Assembly (NCBI GenBank): GCA_023053545.1
Contig: JAKZAN010000001.1
Location: 6,654,565 to 6,718,564 of the forward strand
DNA length: 64,000 bases
Direction: 5' to 3'
DNA from: Lepidurus packardi
Lineage: Eukaryota; Arthropoda; Branchiopoda; Notostraca; Triopsidae
In this document: piece by piece, positions 50,578 to 61,604 of the stretch
Layout of the letters: each line of letters starts with the position of its first letter
How positions within the stretch are numbered: the first letter of the stretch is position 1
Made by a program: the position numbers and the translations under genes
The notes under the pieces: generated by a model
The model's database searches: none
What the model was told of the DNA's origin: nothing
Seen by the model: the letters and a program-made list of their open reading frames with translations, nothing else

Positions 50578-52265
50578 AAAACAAAATAATAATACAAAAC
50601 TTACAGCATCCATTATTTTTTCCAAATTGGTTTAGTTATTTGAACCTTGTCGGCATAGTTTGCACATTTGGTTTTTGCCCAACGCAATTTTTGAGAATTT
50701 GTAAGCAGGCTTGGCTCTTTTGGATTCCCTTCAAAACTTTTTGGCTCATCTTTTTCGCGCAATTTACATTCCCCTTCTTTGCGCATTGTAACATTTGTAT
50801 CTCGTCTTCAAATTTTTTTCGACTGTTTCCAAATGTGAAAGCTTTGTTACCGATTAAGAGAAGGACCCTTAAAAATTTTGTCTGTAAGTTTCTTCGAATT
50901 TCTGTTTTTGATCTTAGAAATGTTTGAAACAAGGTGTTGTTTAATAGATGTTTTACTCTGGATTTTTGTGCACTGAATTCATATTTGGTGGGTGTAAAAT
51001 AAATCGCAAGCTTATCTACGAAAAAAACAGTTGTACGATTCCCGCTGCGGCCTTTGGACTCGAGCCCCTTGACAAGACGAAAAAAGAAAAGAAACGTGTA
51101 TTCATTAACAATTTTTTTAGAGCACGAGGCCGACTTTACTAACAGACCGTATTTTTAAATGTTGGCTTTCCTCCACCAAAAAATAGACTATTGACGTCAA
51201 TGAATTCCAAAAACTTGAAAGCAAAATCCCGAAATAAAATGCCGTCGACGCTAAAAGGAGGATAAACAAAAAAGAGCTGAATTGGCAAAGCTAGATTTTC
51301 CTGGGGAGTCCTGGAGAAGTAAAAAACTTGTCGTTCTACTTTGCGTCGAACTACTGGAAGAGCTAAGTATTCCATTTTCTACGATTTCCAGATGTGCCTA
51401 AACGAAACGTCTAACGAAGTAGAAATGGCCAAAACTGTCGTCATACTCTTCATGATAGGAACAAGATACGAAAGTACCATCTGGCGCATCAACTATTTGT
51501 ATACCTAAATTAAACGTACACGTGTTGTCAAGTAGAAGCACGCAAACGACCGTTGAACCCAATCCCTGCAGACCATAATGAACGCGAGCATAAGAATAGG
51601 GAATAAGGCTCCAGGGCAAGTAGCTGCGGACGCTAGAGGCTAGCTCCCCACGTTTTCTCCGTTTTGTAAGGCCAATAATTCGCCACACCCCCTTTCCAGC
51701 TTCTTTATGCCCTTTATATTGAATCGAAGCTCTATGAAGACCAAGCCCCTTTCCAAACCACTCTGCATGGCTTTGACGCCCAGAGCAGGTCTACGTCACG
51801 TTTTTACTATACTCTTACAGTGAGAGCCTGACAGGTCTCCCCGGTTTGGGTTCTTACATTTTCCCTTTCTCCGTTCTATTTTATACAGTTACTAACGTAA
51901 TAGCAGGAATAGTCTACCTGGAACATCTATTATGCACGTTGCCTTGGTTAGTACGTGTTCAGTCGTGACTTGCTTCAAGTGAGAACAAACGTAAGTTCCC
52001 GCATTTTTTGCAGGGTTAAAACGTGACAACGAAGAAAGATTCCCCAACATTTCTTAAAAGCCGAAGATTTTCTGGGAAGAGAAATCAATAGCAGTTTATC
52101 GATAGATCTTCCATTGTCTTGCTAGCTTAAACGTACTATACCTATGCCCTATTGAGTTCTGGTCCGCTTAAACGTTAATAGAAAGGGGGCTTCATGCATT
52201 GTCCTCATTTGAAGGTTTGAAAGGCAGATTAATGACCGATATAAATGTGTTTTGTACTAAACAGG
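50578..52265. other. Spacer between alpha-SNAP and the acyl-CoA synthetase gene
   Basis: About 1.7 kb. Two adjacent minus-strand open frames (51398-51688 and 51139-51375) look somewhat protein-like and are reported separately. An AG at 52263-52264, just before the ATG, suggests a 5' UTR intron of the next gene. Confidence 0.45.
51139..51688 (-). other. Possible unrecognised minus-strand gene or gene remnant
   Basis: Two successive open frames on the minus strand, 96 and 78 codons, are separated by 22 bases containing a stop in the first frame and an AG that could be a splice acceptor. Their composition (for example DAPDGTFVSCSYHEEYDD and VFYFSRTPQENLALPIQL) is more protein-like than typical spacer translations. 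No family was recognised, there is no convincing start or donor, and chance open frames are an alternative. Confidence 0.25.
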
Positions 52266-54893
52266 ATGGCGAATCCATTGAGGCAACTGAAGGTGACAAA
52301 GCGGAGTCGTATTACTACATCTCTCTTTCCTAGAACATCGACTTCAAGGGCACCACAAATTAGGTTAACATCGGCTTGTCTACCGCTGCAACAGACGCGC
52401 CAATTGGCCACTGCTGCCTCAGCATCTGTGACTTGGCCCAAGGATGAGAAACACATCGTGAAATCCATACTCCCGGAAAGCGAATTGCCCGAAATCTCGC
52501 TAGTGGAATTTGTGTTCCGGAGCTGCGAAAAGTGGCCCAACCTTACAGCTATAGTAAGTTGAAAAAAAGGTCAATATATCCACCCAAAACACAACCGGTT
52601 TCTTCCCCTATTTTACTCTTAAACGGATGTCTAGAGAAATCCTGACTATACTAGATTTTCTTCATCTTACTTGTATATCTCAACTGTGTTAGGCGCTTAA
52701 CTTCTAATCTCATAAATTTTGGGAATGCGTCATTGCCGCCAAATCACTTGCAGCTGCACGTTCCGATTACGCAAGTCTTTTCAAACGGCACAACCTAGTA
52801 AGAGTTATAAGGGCTTCGATTAATTTAAGAATCGTGATAAGCTCCAAGTCAAATTGTGACGACAATTGTAAGGGTTTAACCAATCACATGTTATAAGTTA
52901 CTGAGAGATTAGGTCAAGATAACAAACCACGTGTGCATGTTTTTTTGCATAGGAATGCGGCTTAACTGGACGCAAATATACCTATGCACAACTGAAGGAC
53001 AGCTCGGTACGATTTGGCAGCGCTTTGTGTCGCATGGGTTACAAGCGCGGGGATGTGCTGGGAATAGTTCTGCCTAACGTCCCGGAATTCCCCGTGGCCT
53101 TCTTAGGAGCAGCTTCGTGCGGAATCACGCTGACGACAGTAAACCCATTGTATACGTCAGGTATAATATTGAAACGCTATAGTTTCCATACGCGTTTGCA
53201 TTATCCTTGACCTTGCCGTGTTTCAGAGGAAATTGCAAGGCAGATGCGAAGTTGCGAAGCAAAGGGCATTCTCAGCATTCCCCTATTGTCGGGAACTATA
53301 CAAGAGGTGGCCAAATTAGTACCATCCGTCCGCGACTTAATTTTCCTGGGCGGAGCGGTTGAGAGCTGCATCCGCATGGAAGACATGCTGAAAGACTCGG
53401 GCGATATGTTTCCCAGCCACTTCGAAGTAAGTGAAAGCTGTCTGAGCGGACGCCTCAATGAAATTTTAACTTACTATATCCGAATAGTATGACCTGAAAG
53501 AAGACATTCTAGTATTGCCCTATTCTAGTGGCACAACGGGTTTACCTAAAGGTGTAATGCTCACTCACTCATGCGTCGTATCGAACATAGCCCAACTACA
53601 TGCTCCTGGCACGACGCTTTTATCTGAGCCATATGGTAAACATTTGTAAAACTAAACTGAAGGTCATTTGATAACAAAAATATTTGAAACAGGCAACTAC
53701 CAAGATGTGTATGTTGCTGTTCTTCCCTTTTTTCACATTTACGGTATGAGCGCTTGCCTCTTTTCTGCGTTGGTACAGGGAGCTAAGTTAGTAACGCTAC
53801 CGAGGTTCGAAGCAGAATCGTTCCTCTCTACTATAACGAAACATAAAGTACAAATAGACTTACACTGTTTTAGAAAACTTTTTTAAACAATATCTTCATG
53901 TATAGCCTACTATCATGCAATTAGTTCCTCCCCTTTTCTCGTTCCTTGGCATGCACCCAAACGTGGATATAACTGCTTTTGAGAGAACCCACACTCTGTT
54001 CTGTGGGTCGGCTCCTTTAGGCCCGGCGGCTGCGAGAAAGGTGCTGGATCGCATCAAGAAACCGGATTTATGCTTCCAAGAAGGTAATGACGCGTCCTTC
54101 ATGAAAAAATCAGAAACAAATACCCGTTCGTAAGTTAACATGAACGGAAATTCCCAGGCTTTGGCATGACGGAAACATCGCCTGTCACTCATTTGACCCC
54201 CTTGGTCGGGGGGGTGATTGGATCATGCGGAAGACCCATTTCCAGAACTTTGGCCAAGGTTGTGGATTTGAACACGGGAGAAACCCTGGGACCTCACCAG
54301 GAAGGAGAACTTGCCGTTTATGGCCCACAGGTTTGCAAATTCGTTATGGTATAGTACATGCAAAAATACGTTACCTACCCACTTCTAGATAATGAAAGGG
54401 TACTACAAGAACCAGGAAGCGACGGATGCCATGATTAACCCTGCAGGGTGGCTGTTTACCGGCGACATCGCGTATTATGATGAGAATAACTGTTTCTTTC
54501 TCGTGGATCGTCTGAAGGAACTTATTAAAGTGAAGGGCATGCAGGTATAGGAACTATGGTTATTTGTTTTAGCAACCTTTGTTGTCATGCATTGTATTGT
54601 AACAGGTGGCCCCATCTGAATTGGAAGACCTGTTGCGAACTCATCCTGATGTAATGGACGTAGCTGTGATTGGGGTTCCGGATGAAATATCCGGCGAGCT
54701 CCCCCGTGCGTATGTGGTCAAACGAGCGGGTTCTGATGCAAATGAAGAAAGTATTGCAAAGTTTGTCGAGACTAAAGTAGCACCTCATAAAAAACTGCGC
54801 GGTGGTGTTAATTTTGTTGAGTCCATTCCGAAATCCAACACCGGTAAAATTCTTCGCCGCGAGTTGAAAGCAGAGGTTTTAAAGTCGGGTTAG
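52266..54893 (+). CDS. 4-coumarate-CoA-ligase-like acyl-CoA synthetase (ANL superfamily), probably mitochondrial
   Basis: Predicted enzyme that adenylates a carboxylic acid and transfers it to CoA; the substrate is unknown. Exons: 52266-52553, 52953-53160, 53227-53426, 53488-53635, 53693-53847, 53906-54083, 54158-54330, 54389-54544, 54606-54893. The product is 597 residues. Seen: about 55 N-terminal residues rich in Arg, Ser and Thr without acids ([16 protein letters not shown], then RQLATAA), typical of a mitochondrial presequence; P-loop [11 protein letters not shown] (about 244-254); [29 protein letters not shown] hinge; catalytic Lys motif [13 protein letters not shown]. The end is KSG, not a peroxisomal SKL signal. 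Resembles plant 4CL and beetle-luciferase-like enzymes. The alternative ATG at 52245 lies before a likely acceptor, so 52266 is preferred. Confidence 0.88.
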
Positions 54894-55398
54894 AAATCCA
54901 AGTAGCAGTACAGTGTTAGGTCCTAGAATTCTACTCGATATCCTTCAAAGACGACCATTTATAGCAAAAAATATAAAATAGAAAGGTGTATCTTTTGACA
55001 ACCACCACCGGTTTAGCTTTCAGATGCAGGAGAGGTTGCCAAGAATCTCGTACATCATAATTTTTATCGTGCTCATAGTGAATAAAAAGCAATGCAACAA
55101 TAATGCCTAGATCGTCAACAAACCTATATAAAAATGCAAGCCAAGTAATGTAAGTGTTAGTTTATTAGACGGGGAAATGATATAATGTTATATATATATA
55201 TAGTTAAAAGGGAACGCTGTTATGTGGTAAAGGAGGATCTGTCCTGGTGGCTAAATTCCGTATCTTGTAATGAAATGAAACCGGTTTTAAAGCAATTTCG
55301 ATATTACTGCAATAGTTAAATTATTCATTAATTCATTTCTCTTCCTTAATATCACAATTCACCTGAACAGGCCTGTAATTTCCACTTTTCTGCACGTA
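54894..55398. other. Convergent 3' spacer (acyl-CoA synthetase and SLC51A)
   Basis: AT-rich 3' regions of two convergent genes, with a short TA repeat near 55190-55202. No other feature was recognised. Confidence 0.5.
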
Positions 55399-57057
55399 TT
55401 AAAGATGAATCGCAACGTCTTCAATTTTTTGGATGGAAGGTGGAGGATTAGCACAGTCTTTTAAGTCTGCAACGGATGAAACAATAGAAATATCCGTGCT
55501 ACTAGCAGAATCTTCGCTAGAAGGTATAACAGCCAATCCCACAACCTCTGTCTCCATGATCTTTCTTCGATCTCCTTTTGGTAAACGGTATTCGAAGTAC
55601 GTTAGAATTCCAAAGATAAACGATTCTCCGATGCTCAGCAAATGGTCCACATCTGCAAATCATTTACATAGTACTCATTTCTTAATAAGTTAGGTTACAT
55701 TCTAAACGCTTAACTTTTCCGTAAGCTGTTTGATGACATGAGGGGAGGTACGCAAGGCAGAACTTCGTAACGGCGCAAGATAATGAGCAAGAGCGTCTGT
55801 GTTTTAATAATACTCACAGTCTGAAGTGTAAGGAAATATTTCCTCTAAAAACCCACAATATTGAATTCCAAGAAATTTAGTTTAAATACTTGAGACTTAC
55901 TCGAAATCGAAGATGAGTTAAGCGTGGTGCGAAGGCCGCTGAAATCATGTTGAATCCCCAACTGCCAAAATAGAAGCAAGCGAACTGCAGCACAGTGAGC
56001 CATGTAAGCAAACTATCTTCACTTAACTAAATATGCAGAATTTTAGAATTATATTAAATTGTAAAAGTAAACCTTACATCGCTTGGGCGGATAAAACCAG
56101 CAGAGCCAAAAACCATGAACGACACAACTAAAACAGATTGAATTAATGGCATCTGGTACACTAAACCCTTGACAAATCTGAGCCACATTCTAAAACACCG
56201 AAAGTATTCTTAAAACATGTTCAAGATGTCTGTAGCAGATAATGTATAATGTACTTGCTATACGTTTTATTCCGGCAGCAAATAGCCCAACAACAGCACG
56301 GCCATGAAATAAAGTTCACTTTAATATCGTTCGCTTGGGCTAGCCGCAAAACGTATGCTTGGCTACCTTGGTAAGCAATGCTGAGGTCCACGAATTGCAT
56401 GTATACGTACGGCGTAAGGCTAATTCAACATGTAGTTTTGATTTTTTTTCAGTGTAACAGCTTAATTTTTACATGCTGCGTGCGAAATCGCAAAAGTCCG
56501 CAGAACGAGGAATCACCAAAGCTAGACAGCTAATCAAAGACATAATCTGAAAACCCGTAAAATCCCGTGTGAAAAGGAACTTTCTGTATGCATCAACTTG
56601 GTTTCATCCTTAAGAAATACCGAAGAAAAAAGAAAAATACCGCCGGTAACGAAACGACCCACATCAACATTCGTCTTCTCTTCGCAGGAGCGAAACGAAT
56701 TGTATCAACGAAGGTAAGGGTTACGAGAATAATCAAAATAACGCTCATTGTAGCGGCCACTGTGTAAAGCGGAGTTCCGTACGTTCCCAAGACTAAAACA
56801 TTCATATTATGATATAGACAGGTCTATGGTAAGATATGAAAGATCTTCTAAGCAGGAAGCACTTCCCTGTAGGGAAGCACGGAAGTTCTTCCCAGCTACG
56901 ATATAACGTAGAACTTCCGTGCAGAAGGCATCCAAATAGGTGATATAAACAATGCAAACAAGAATTTGAAATTGTAGAAATAGTTACTTAGCCATTGATT
57001 ATAAATATCTGGTGGCACTTGATTGACGTACGGTGGTGAGCAGTTAGGGTAAACCAT
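55399..57057 (-). CDS. SLC51A / OST-alpha-like organic solute transporter subunit
   Basis: Seven-helix membrane protein of the Solute_trans_a family (organic solute/steroid transporter alpha, TMEM184 relatives). Exons on the minus strand, in coding order: 57057-56988, 56792-56641, 56546-56473, 56419-56264, 56189-56078, 56026-55901, 55844-55818, 55796-55715, 55652-55399. The product is about 350 residues (human 340). Seen: short NCSPPYVNQVPP lead; first helix TMSVILIILVTLTFVDT then AKRRRMLMW; IPRSADF; Cys cluster WPCCCWAICC like the family's Cys-rich loop; several hydrophobic helices; IGESFIFGILTYFEYR; polar C-tail. Includes a 27-nt exon (55818-55844). The first exon and start are the least certain; 57057 is the first ATG in that exon. 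Partnership with a beta subunit cannot be assessed. Confidence 0.82.
56877..56922. repeat. Perfect 13-bp inverted repeat (hairpin) in SLC51A intron 1
   Basis: GCACGGAAGTTCT (56877-56889) and its exact reverse complement (56910-56922) flank a 20-base loop that itself contains CTACG/CGTAG. It lies in the first intron of the SLC51A-like gene. Confidence 0.75.
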
Positions 57058-57696
57058 GACAAGTACAGGTAACTGTTTAACCAAGTACTAAAAACGGAGG
57101 TGATCGGAATATTACAAGATCCCTTTTCGTTTATCAGACCACAACTGATCCGGAATCATGTACATGAAACAAGCACCTAGGTTAAGCGTAATGTTTTTGA
57201 GTAAGGCGACTTTTCCCCCCAATTCAGACCAAGATATCTCTAAGCTCCAAGATTTTGGAAAACACTTCTTTTCTCTACAGAACACATAGTAAAAAGAATC
57301 CGAATAATAAAACTCACACTAAAAGTGTCGTTTTCAAACGACTTTTCCAAGAAATATAATCAAGCACACTTACCGTTTTCAATGCCATATAATCTTTTTA
57401 ACGTCTCCTTCACAATGTCCACGGCCAATGGCATGCTTGACGTGGATATAATAGCAGGCTGTCCCACTATCATGTTATATGACTTATTAAAACTACTTAA
57501 CAGCTCTATAGTGGTTTTATTTTACCCCAAAACGCAGTTTCTTAATCAAATATAGACTAATATAGCCCCCATTAAACGTTTATGCAATTTTTCTTTCCTT
57601 CTAGATACCTCAGCATGCAAAAACCTTTCCATGAACTAAGCAATAACAGAAGATAATTTGTTCTACAAATAGTATAATTGCTCTCTAGCTTAAAAC
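57058..57696. other. Spacer between SLC51A-like and ABCB10 genes
   Basis: This region contains the 5' flank of the SLC51A-like gene and the 3' UTR of ABCB10 (both minus strand). The plus-strand open frame at 57325-57555 has no recognisable content. Confidence 0.45.
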
Positions 57697-60600
57697 TCAT
57701 GATAAAGCTATAGCTTGGCGTTCTACTAAACGCCGGAAAATGCCATCAGGGAGTGACATAAGCTGATTGTAGGAACCCTTCTCGGCGATCCGCCCATCTT
57801 GCAGCACTGCTATTTCATCTACATAAAATCCAAACAAACGATTAGTGCTTAAATTCTAAACAGCGGAGTTAACAAGTGAACTGCACCTGCGTTCCTTATA
57901 GTTGAAAGCCTATGCGCAATAGTGATCACGGTTCGACTTTTCATGAGTCTCTCCAGAGCTTCCTGAACAAAAAATTCGCTCTCGGCATCTAAAGCACTCG
58001 TTGCTTCATCCAGCAGCAAAACTTTCGGGTCCTATTATTGCATTAAATAAGGACCATTAAGACTATAAGCTCGACACCACAAATCTTATACATAAGTCAG
58101 CTAAAAAATGAAACGAAACTTTACCTTGAGTAAAGCCCGGGCTATAGCTATCCGTTGTTTTTGACCGCCTGATAACATAATCCCCCCTTCGCCCACCAAA
58201 GTATCAAACCGATCAGGAAATTGATTAATAAAGGTTAAGGCGTTAGCTTCCTGTGCCACTTGGAACAACTTCTCTTCTGTGACTACCCCCAGATCTTTGG
58301 CGCCATACAAAATATTCTGTTTGATGGAGCTAGAGAACAAAGCGGGTTCCTAAATACCTCAAGATGAATCAAGGTTGAATATAGGAACTAAAAAAGTAAT
58401 ACTATACCTGACTGACGGTGCCGACGTTATGGCGTAACCATTGCGGGTCGAGTAACCGAATGTCTTGTCCGTCGATTGCCACTTGGCCAGCTTGAGGTTC
58501 ATATAATCTCAGTAAAAGTCCGCCCAGCGTACTTTTACCCGAACCGGACGCTCCCACCACCGCCAAGACTCGTCCAGCTGGGATAGTTAAGTCCAAGTCC
58601 TTGAATATGGGCGCGTTAAGACGATTCGGGTACGCGAACGTAATGTTGTGGAAGGCGAGATTGCCTTGCAGCCCTTGAGTGGGTACCAAACCACCTACGC
58701 GAATAAGATTATTTTTTTTATATACAGAGGGTGATCGGTTAACGAATAAATCGGATAATGAACAATTGTTTGCACATTTTTATGTTCGGATAACGAACAC
58801 CTAACAGAATCAACAGGTTTTCCGGTTAAAAACCCGGAGGCAAAAAATTACACTACTGGGTCATATTGTTGAAAAATGTTCTTCAGAAAAGCGTGACAAA
58901 AAGGTGTCAATCGAGTTGAAAATAGGTAGTTGGATTGAAAATGAATTATGTTAGGTTAAGTTAGCTTAGGTTAACGATTCTTATGAACTTTCGTTGATGA
59001 TAATCTGAAAAATTTGACTTTTCTTCACTCCATTAACTGAAAAAAAAAATTCATTGTTCGAAAAATTTGACAGCGAGATACATTCACCTGTTTAGTCACT
59101 AAATACGGAGAACGTGTTGCACAAACAAACACAAGAAGAAGCGACGCTGTGTGTAGGATTTGTTAACACCTCCGATTTATTGTTATTACATATTATTACG
59201 TATTATTACATACTATTATTACATACTATTATTACATATTAATATTACATATAAATAAACGGACTAAGAACGTATATAATCTTTTATTTTTTTATTTTTT
59301 TTTTGGGGGGGGGTCTCGAAAACAAATTAATCCGATTCCCATTCAAGTCTATGGTAAATCGATGATCGGTTAACGAACATTTGGAACGGTTTATGTTCGT
59401 TAGCCGATAACTCACTGTATAATCATTTGATACTGAAAATCTGAAAGAGAAGTATTACCTGTTATGGGGATTGTCGGTTGACGATCAATGATTTCCCAGA
59501 GTCTAGTGGAGGCTCCAAGTCCCTTCATCAAATCCGAGTAAGCCGACGATACGCCACTCAAGGAAATGCCAACATAAGCCGCGTAGAGTAAAAAGGAAGA
59601 TAAAGCTCCCACCGTAATTTGCGACGTAGACACCATATTGCCTCCATAGTAAAGGACCGTCAAAATGATGGCGTTGCCACTCAAGCCTGTCTATAAAAGA
59701 AGCTATAAATGAAGAGTGAAAGTAAAAAGGCGAGAACTGGGTTTACCAAACCGAAAAAGGATCCTCTGGCCCACGCTTCTTTATAAGCCAAATGTAGAAC
59801 TCGGCTCGTACGTTCTTCGTACGTGGCTATCTCTTTCAGTTCGCGACCAAAGGCCCGGACGGTGCGAATATTGGCCATACGTTCTTCAGCTACTTGGGTT
59901 GCGTCAGCAAGAGCGTCTTGGACTTTCTTGCTTATCTTCCGGGTGTAACGACCATACAGAACGGCCATTACAGCCATAGGTGGTACGACCGTCAGTCCCA
60001 CTAGCGCTAATTGAGGCGACATGTAGAACTAATCCACGCCGATTATTAATATTTTTTAATTTCTTAGTAAAAATAACATCGCGAATACCATCATGGAAAC
60101 GCCGGTGCCTACTAAGGTCAAAGACCGCAAACCATCGCCAATGTTGCCCGTAACACATTGACTAACAAGGGAAGTATCGGCAGATAATCGGTTTAATAGT
60201 TCACCGGTTTGACGTTTATCGAAAAACGCGATTTCTTGTCGCATAATAGAGCCAAATACAGACGTTCTTAAAGCCTGAGTAATTCGTTGTCCTACAGGTA
60301 AAGATAAGAAATTTAGATACAAGAGAATTTTCCAAAATATATTTAGGGAGAAAGATACCTGAGATCTGCATAAGATAAGTGCGTCCAAAGTTGCAGATCG
60401 CTCCGATTACAAAAATAGCTACCAAAGCTAAGGAAACACGCTTAAGATTCTCTTTGCGTTCCTCACCGTCCACGTTATAGATGATGTCTATGATTTTGCC
60501 CAAAGCAAAGGGTATAGTCATGGTGACTGCACTGGAGATTAATAGTAAACCCAAAGCTCCTATTCAAAAAGAAAAGATTTTATAGGAAATCCGGTCTGGT

Positions 60601-60914
60601 GATTGGTTTCAAAGCGATTTACCTGTTAACCGCCAAGTTTCTGGTTTGGCTAAACTAAGCAATCTCCTCACTTCAGACTTGTGTAACTTTGGAACTTTGG
60701 TCTTCTCGAGGTTTTTAACAACTTCACTCTTCTCTTTCTGTAAGGCCCGATTGAGGTTGGTATGAAAGTGCCGAATCGAGAGTTTGGTGTGATGACGACT
60801 GAGAATGGCTGCAAGCCTAAACTGTCCATGACTAGTCGGATTGAGATTTTTCGTCACAAGTAACGGGAAAGATGATCTCAAACTGTTCACAGTTCGAAAA
60901 ATACAAAGGAACAT
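57697..60914 (-). CDS. ABCB10: Mitochondrial ABC half-transporter ABCB10
   Basis: Inner-mitochondrial-membrane half transporter that works as a homodimer and is linked to haem synthesis and oxidative-stress protection. Exons in coding order: 60914-60623, 60559-60359, 60291-60089, 60028-59747, 59690-59459, 58694-58408, 58349-58125, 58031-57887, 57818-57697. The product is 662 residues. Seen: presequence-like basic N-terminus; six-helix ABC transmembrane domain with [31 protein letters not shown] across a splice, [24 protein letters not shown]; Walker [10 protein letters not shown] (about 451-459), signature LSGGQKQR (about 558-565), Walker [14 protein letters not shown]-loop IAHRLSTI. The sequence is closest to ABCB10 (for example [19 protein letters not shown]). 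The 764-nt intron 58695-59458 carries a transposon-like insertion. The start is the first ATG in an upstream-open frame. Confidence 0.94.
58725..59417. mobile_element. Non-autonomous DNA transposon (MITE-like) in ABCB10 intron 5
   Basis: The two ends are imperfect inverted repeats: the left end starts CAGAGGGTGATCGGTTAACG, and the reverse complement of the right end starts CAGTGAGTTATCGGCTAACG. Both are bounded by TA, the target-site duplication of Tc1/mariner/pogo-type elements. TCGG(T/A)TAACGAACA-like motifs recur in both orientations near both ends. The right end alone can fold back on itself (59360-59417). There is no transposase frame in 693 bp. It includes a TATTACA-rich microsatellite at about 59180-59255. 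Confidence 0.72.
59180..59255. repeat. TATTACATA microsatellite
   Basis: Degenerate tandem units of TATTACATACTATTA lie inside the transposon-like insertion of ABCB10 intron 5. Confidence 0.7.
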
Positions 60915-61604
60915 TTCCAACAAGGCTGGAAAACTTGAGAAATTCCTGCTCCTGTACACATGAGTAAGAAGACTCAAAATAAGTCACAGTCCCTCTTCTT
61001 CAAACATACGGAGTGCCTATGTGATCACGTGCACACATCAAACGGTTAACTAAACTGTAAACATATCGAATTTCAATGAGAAAAAAACGCGTTTACTGTT
61101 TCGTGTTTGAACGAAAGTTGAAAATTGGTCAACTTTAACCTTATAAGCATATTTCACGCAACAGAATCAGTCGAATGCATTATATTATGAACGAATAATT
61201 ACACTTGAATTAAGTATATTGTGTTACGAATGAATTATTGAATTCAAATTATTGCATTGAGTGAATTATATTATGAATCTTAATGAATGCATTACACATA
61301 TGAATGAATGTTTTTATACTATGAATGAATTATAATACTACTAAATAAAAGGCATTTACGTACGTGATATTCAAGTCTTTTGCATCTAAATCACAAGAAA
61401 ATCATTGGAAAAACACAGTAAAGCAGATCCAGTTTGGCAAAACACGTTTCCTACAGCAACAAGAGATTTAGCCCGTCCCATGTAATTCTGGTCCTCCTCT
61501 GTTGTCATGGAAACGGCCAGAAATCAGAAGGGAAAATAAAAGACCCATGAAATACCAGGGAACTTCAAACGTTTTTAAGTTAAAACAACAAAGTACAATA
61601 CAGA
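60915..61604. promoter_or_regulatory. Divergent (bidirectional) promoter region of ABCB10 and SDCCAG8
   Basis: A 690-bp spacer lies between two head-to-head start codons, so it must hold both promoters and 5' UTRs. About 61160-61345 is a degenerate ATGAATGAATTAT-type repeat. No TATA box or other defined element was assigned. Confidence 0.5.
61160..61345. repeat. Degenerate ATGAATGAATTAT repeat
   Basis: Repeated GAATGAATTAT, GAATGCATTA and TTATGAA strings, with imperfect periodicity, lie between the two divergent genes. Confidence 0.55.
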
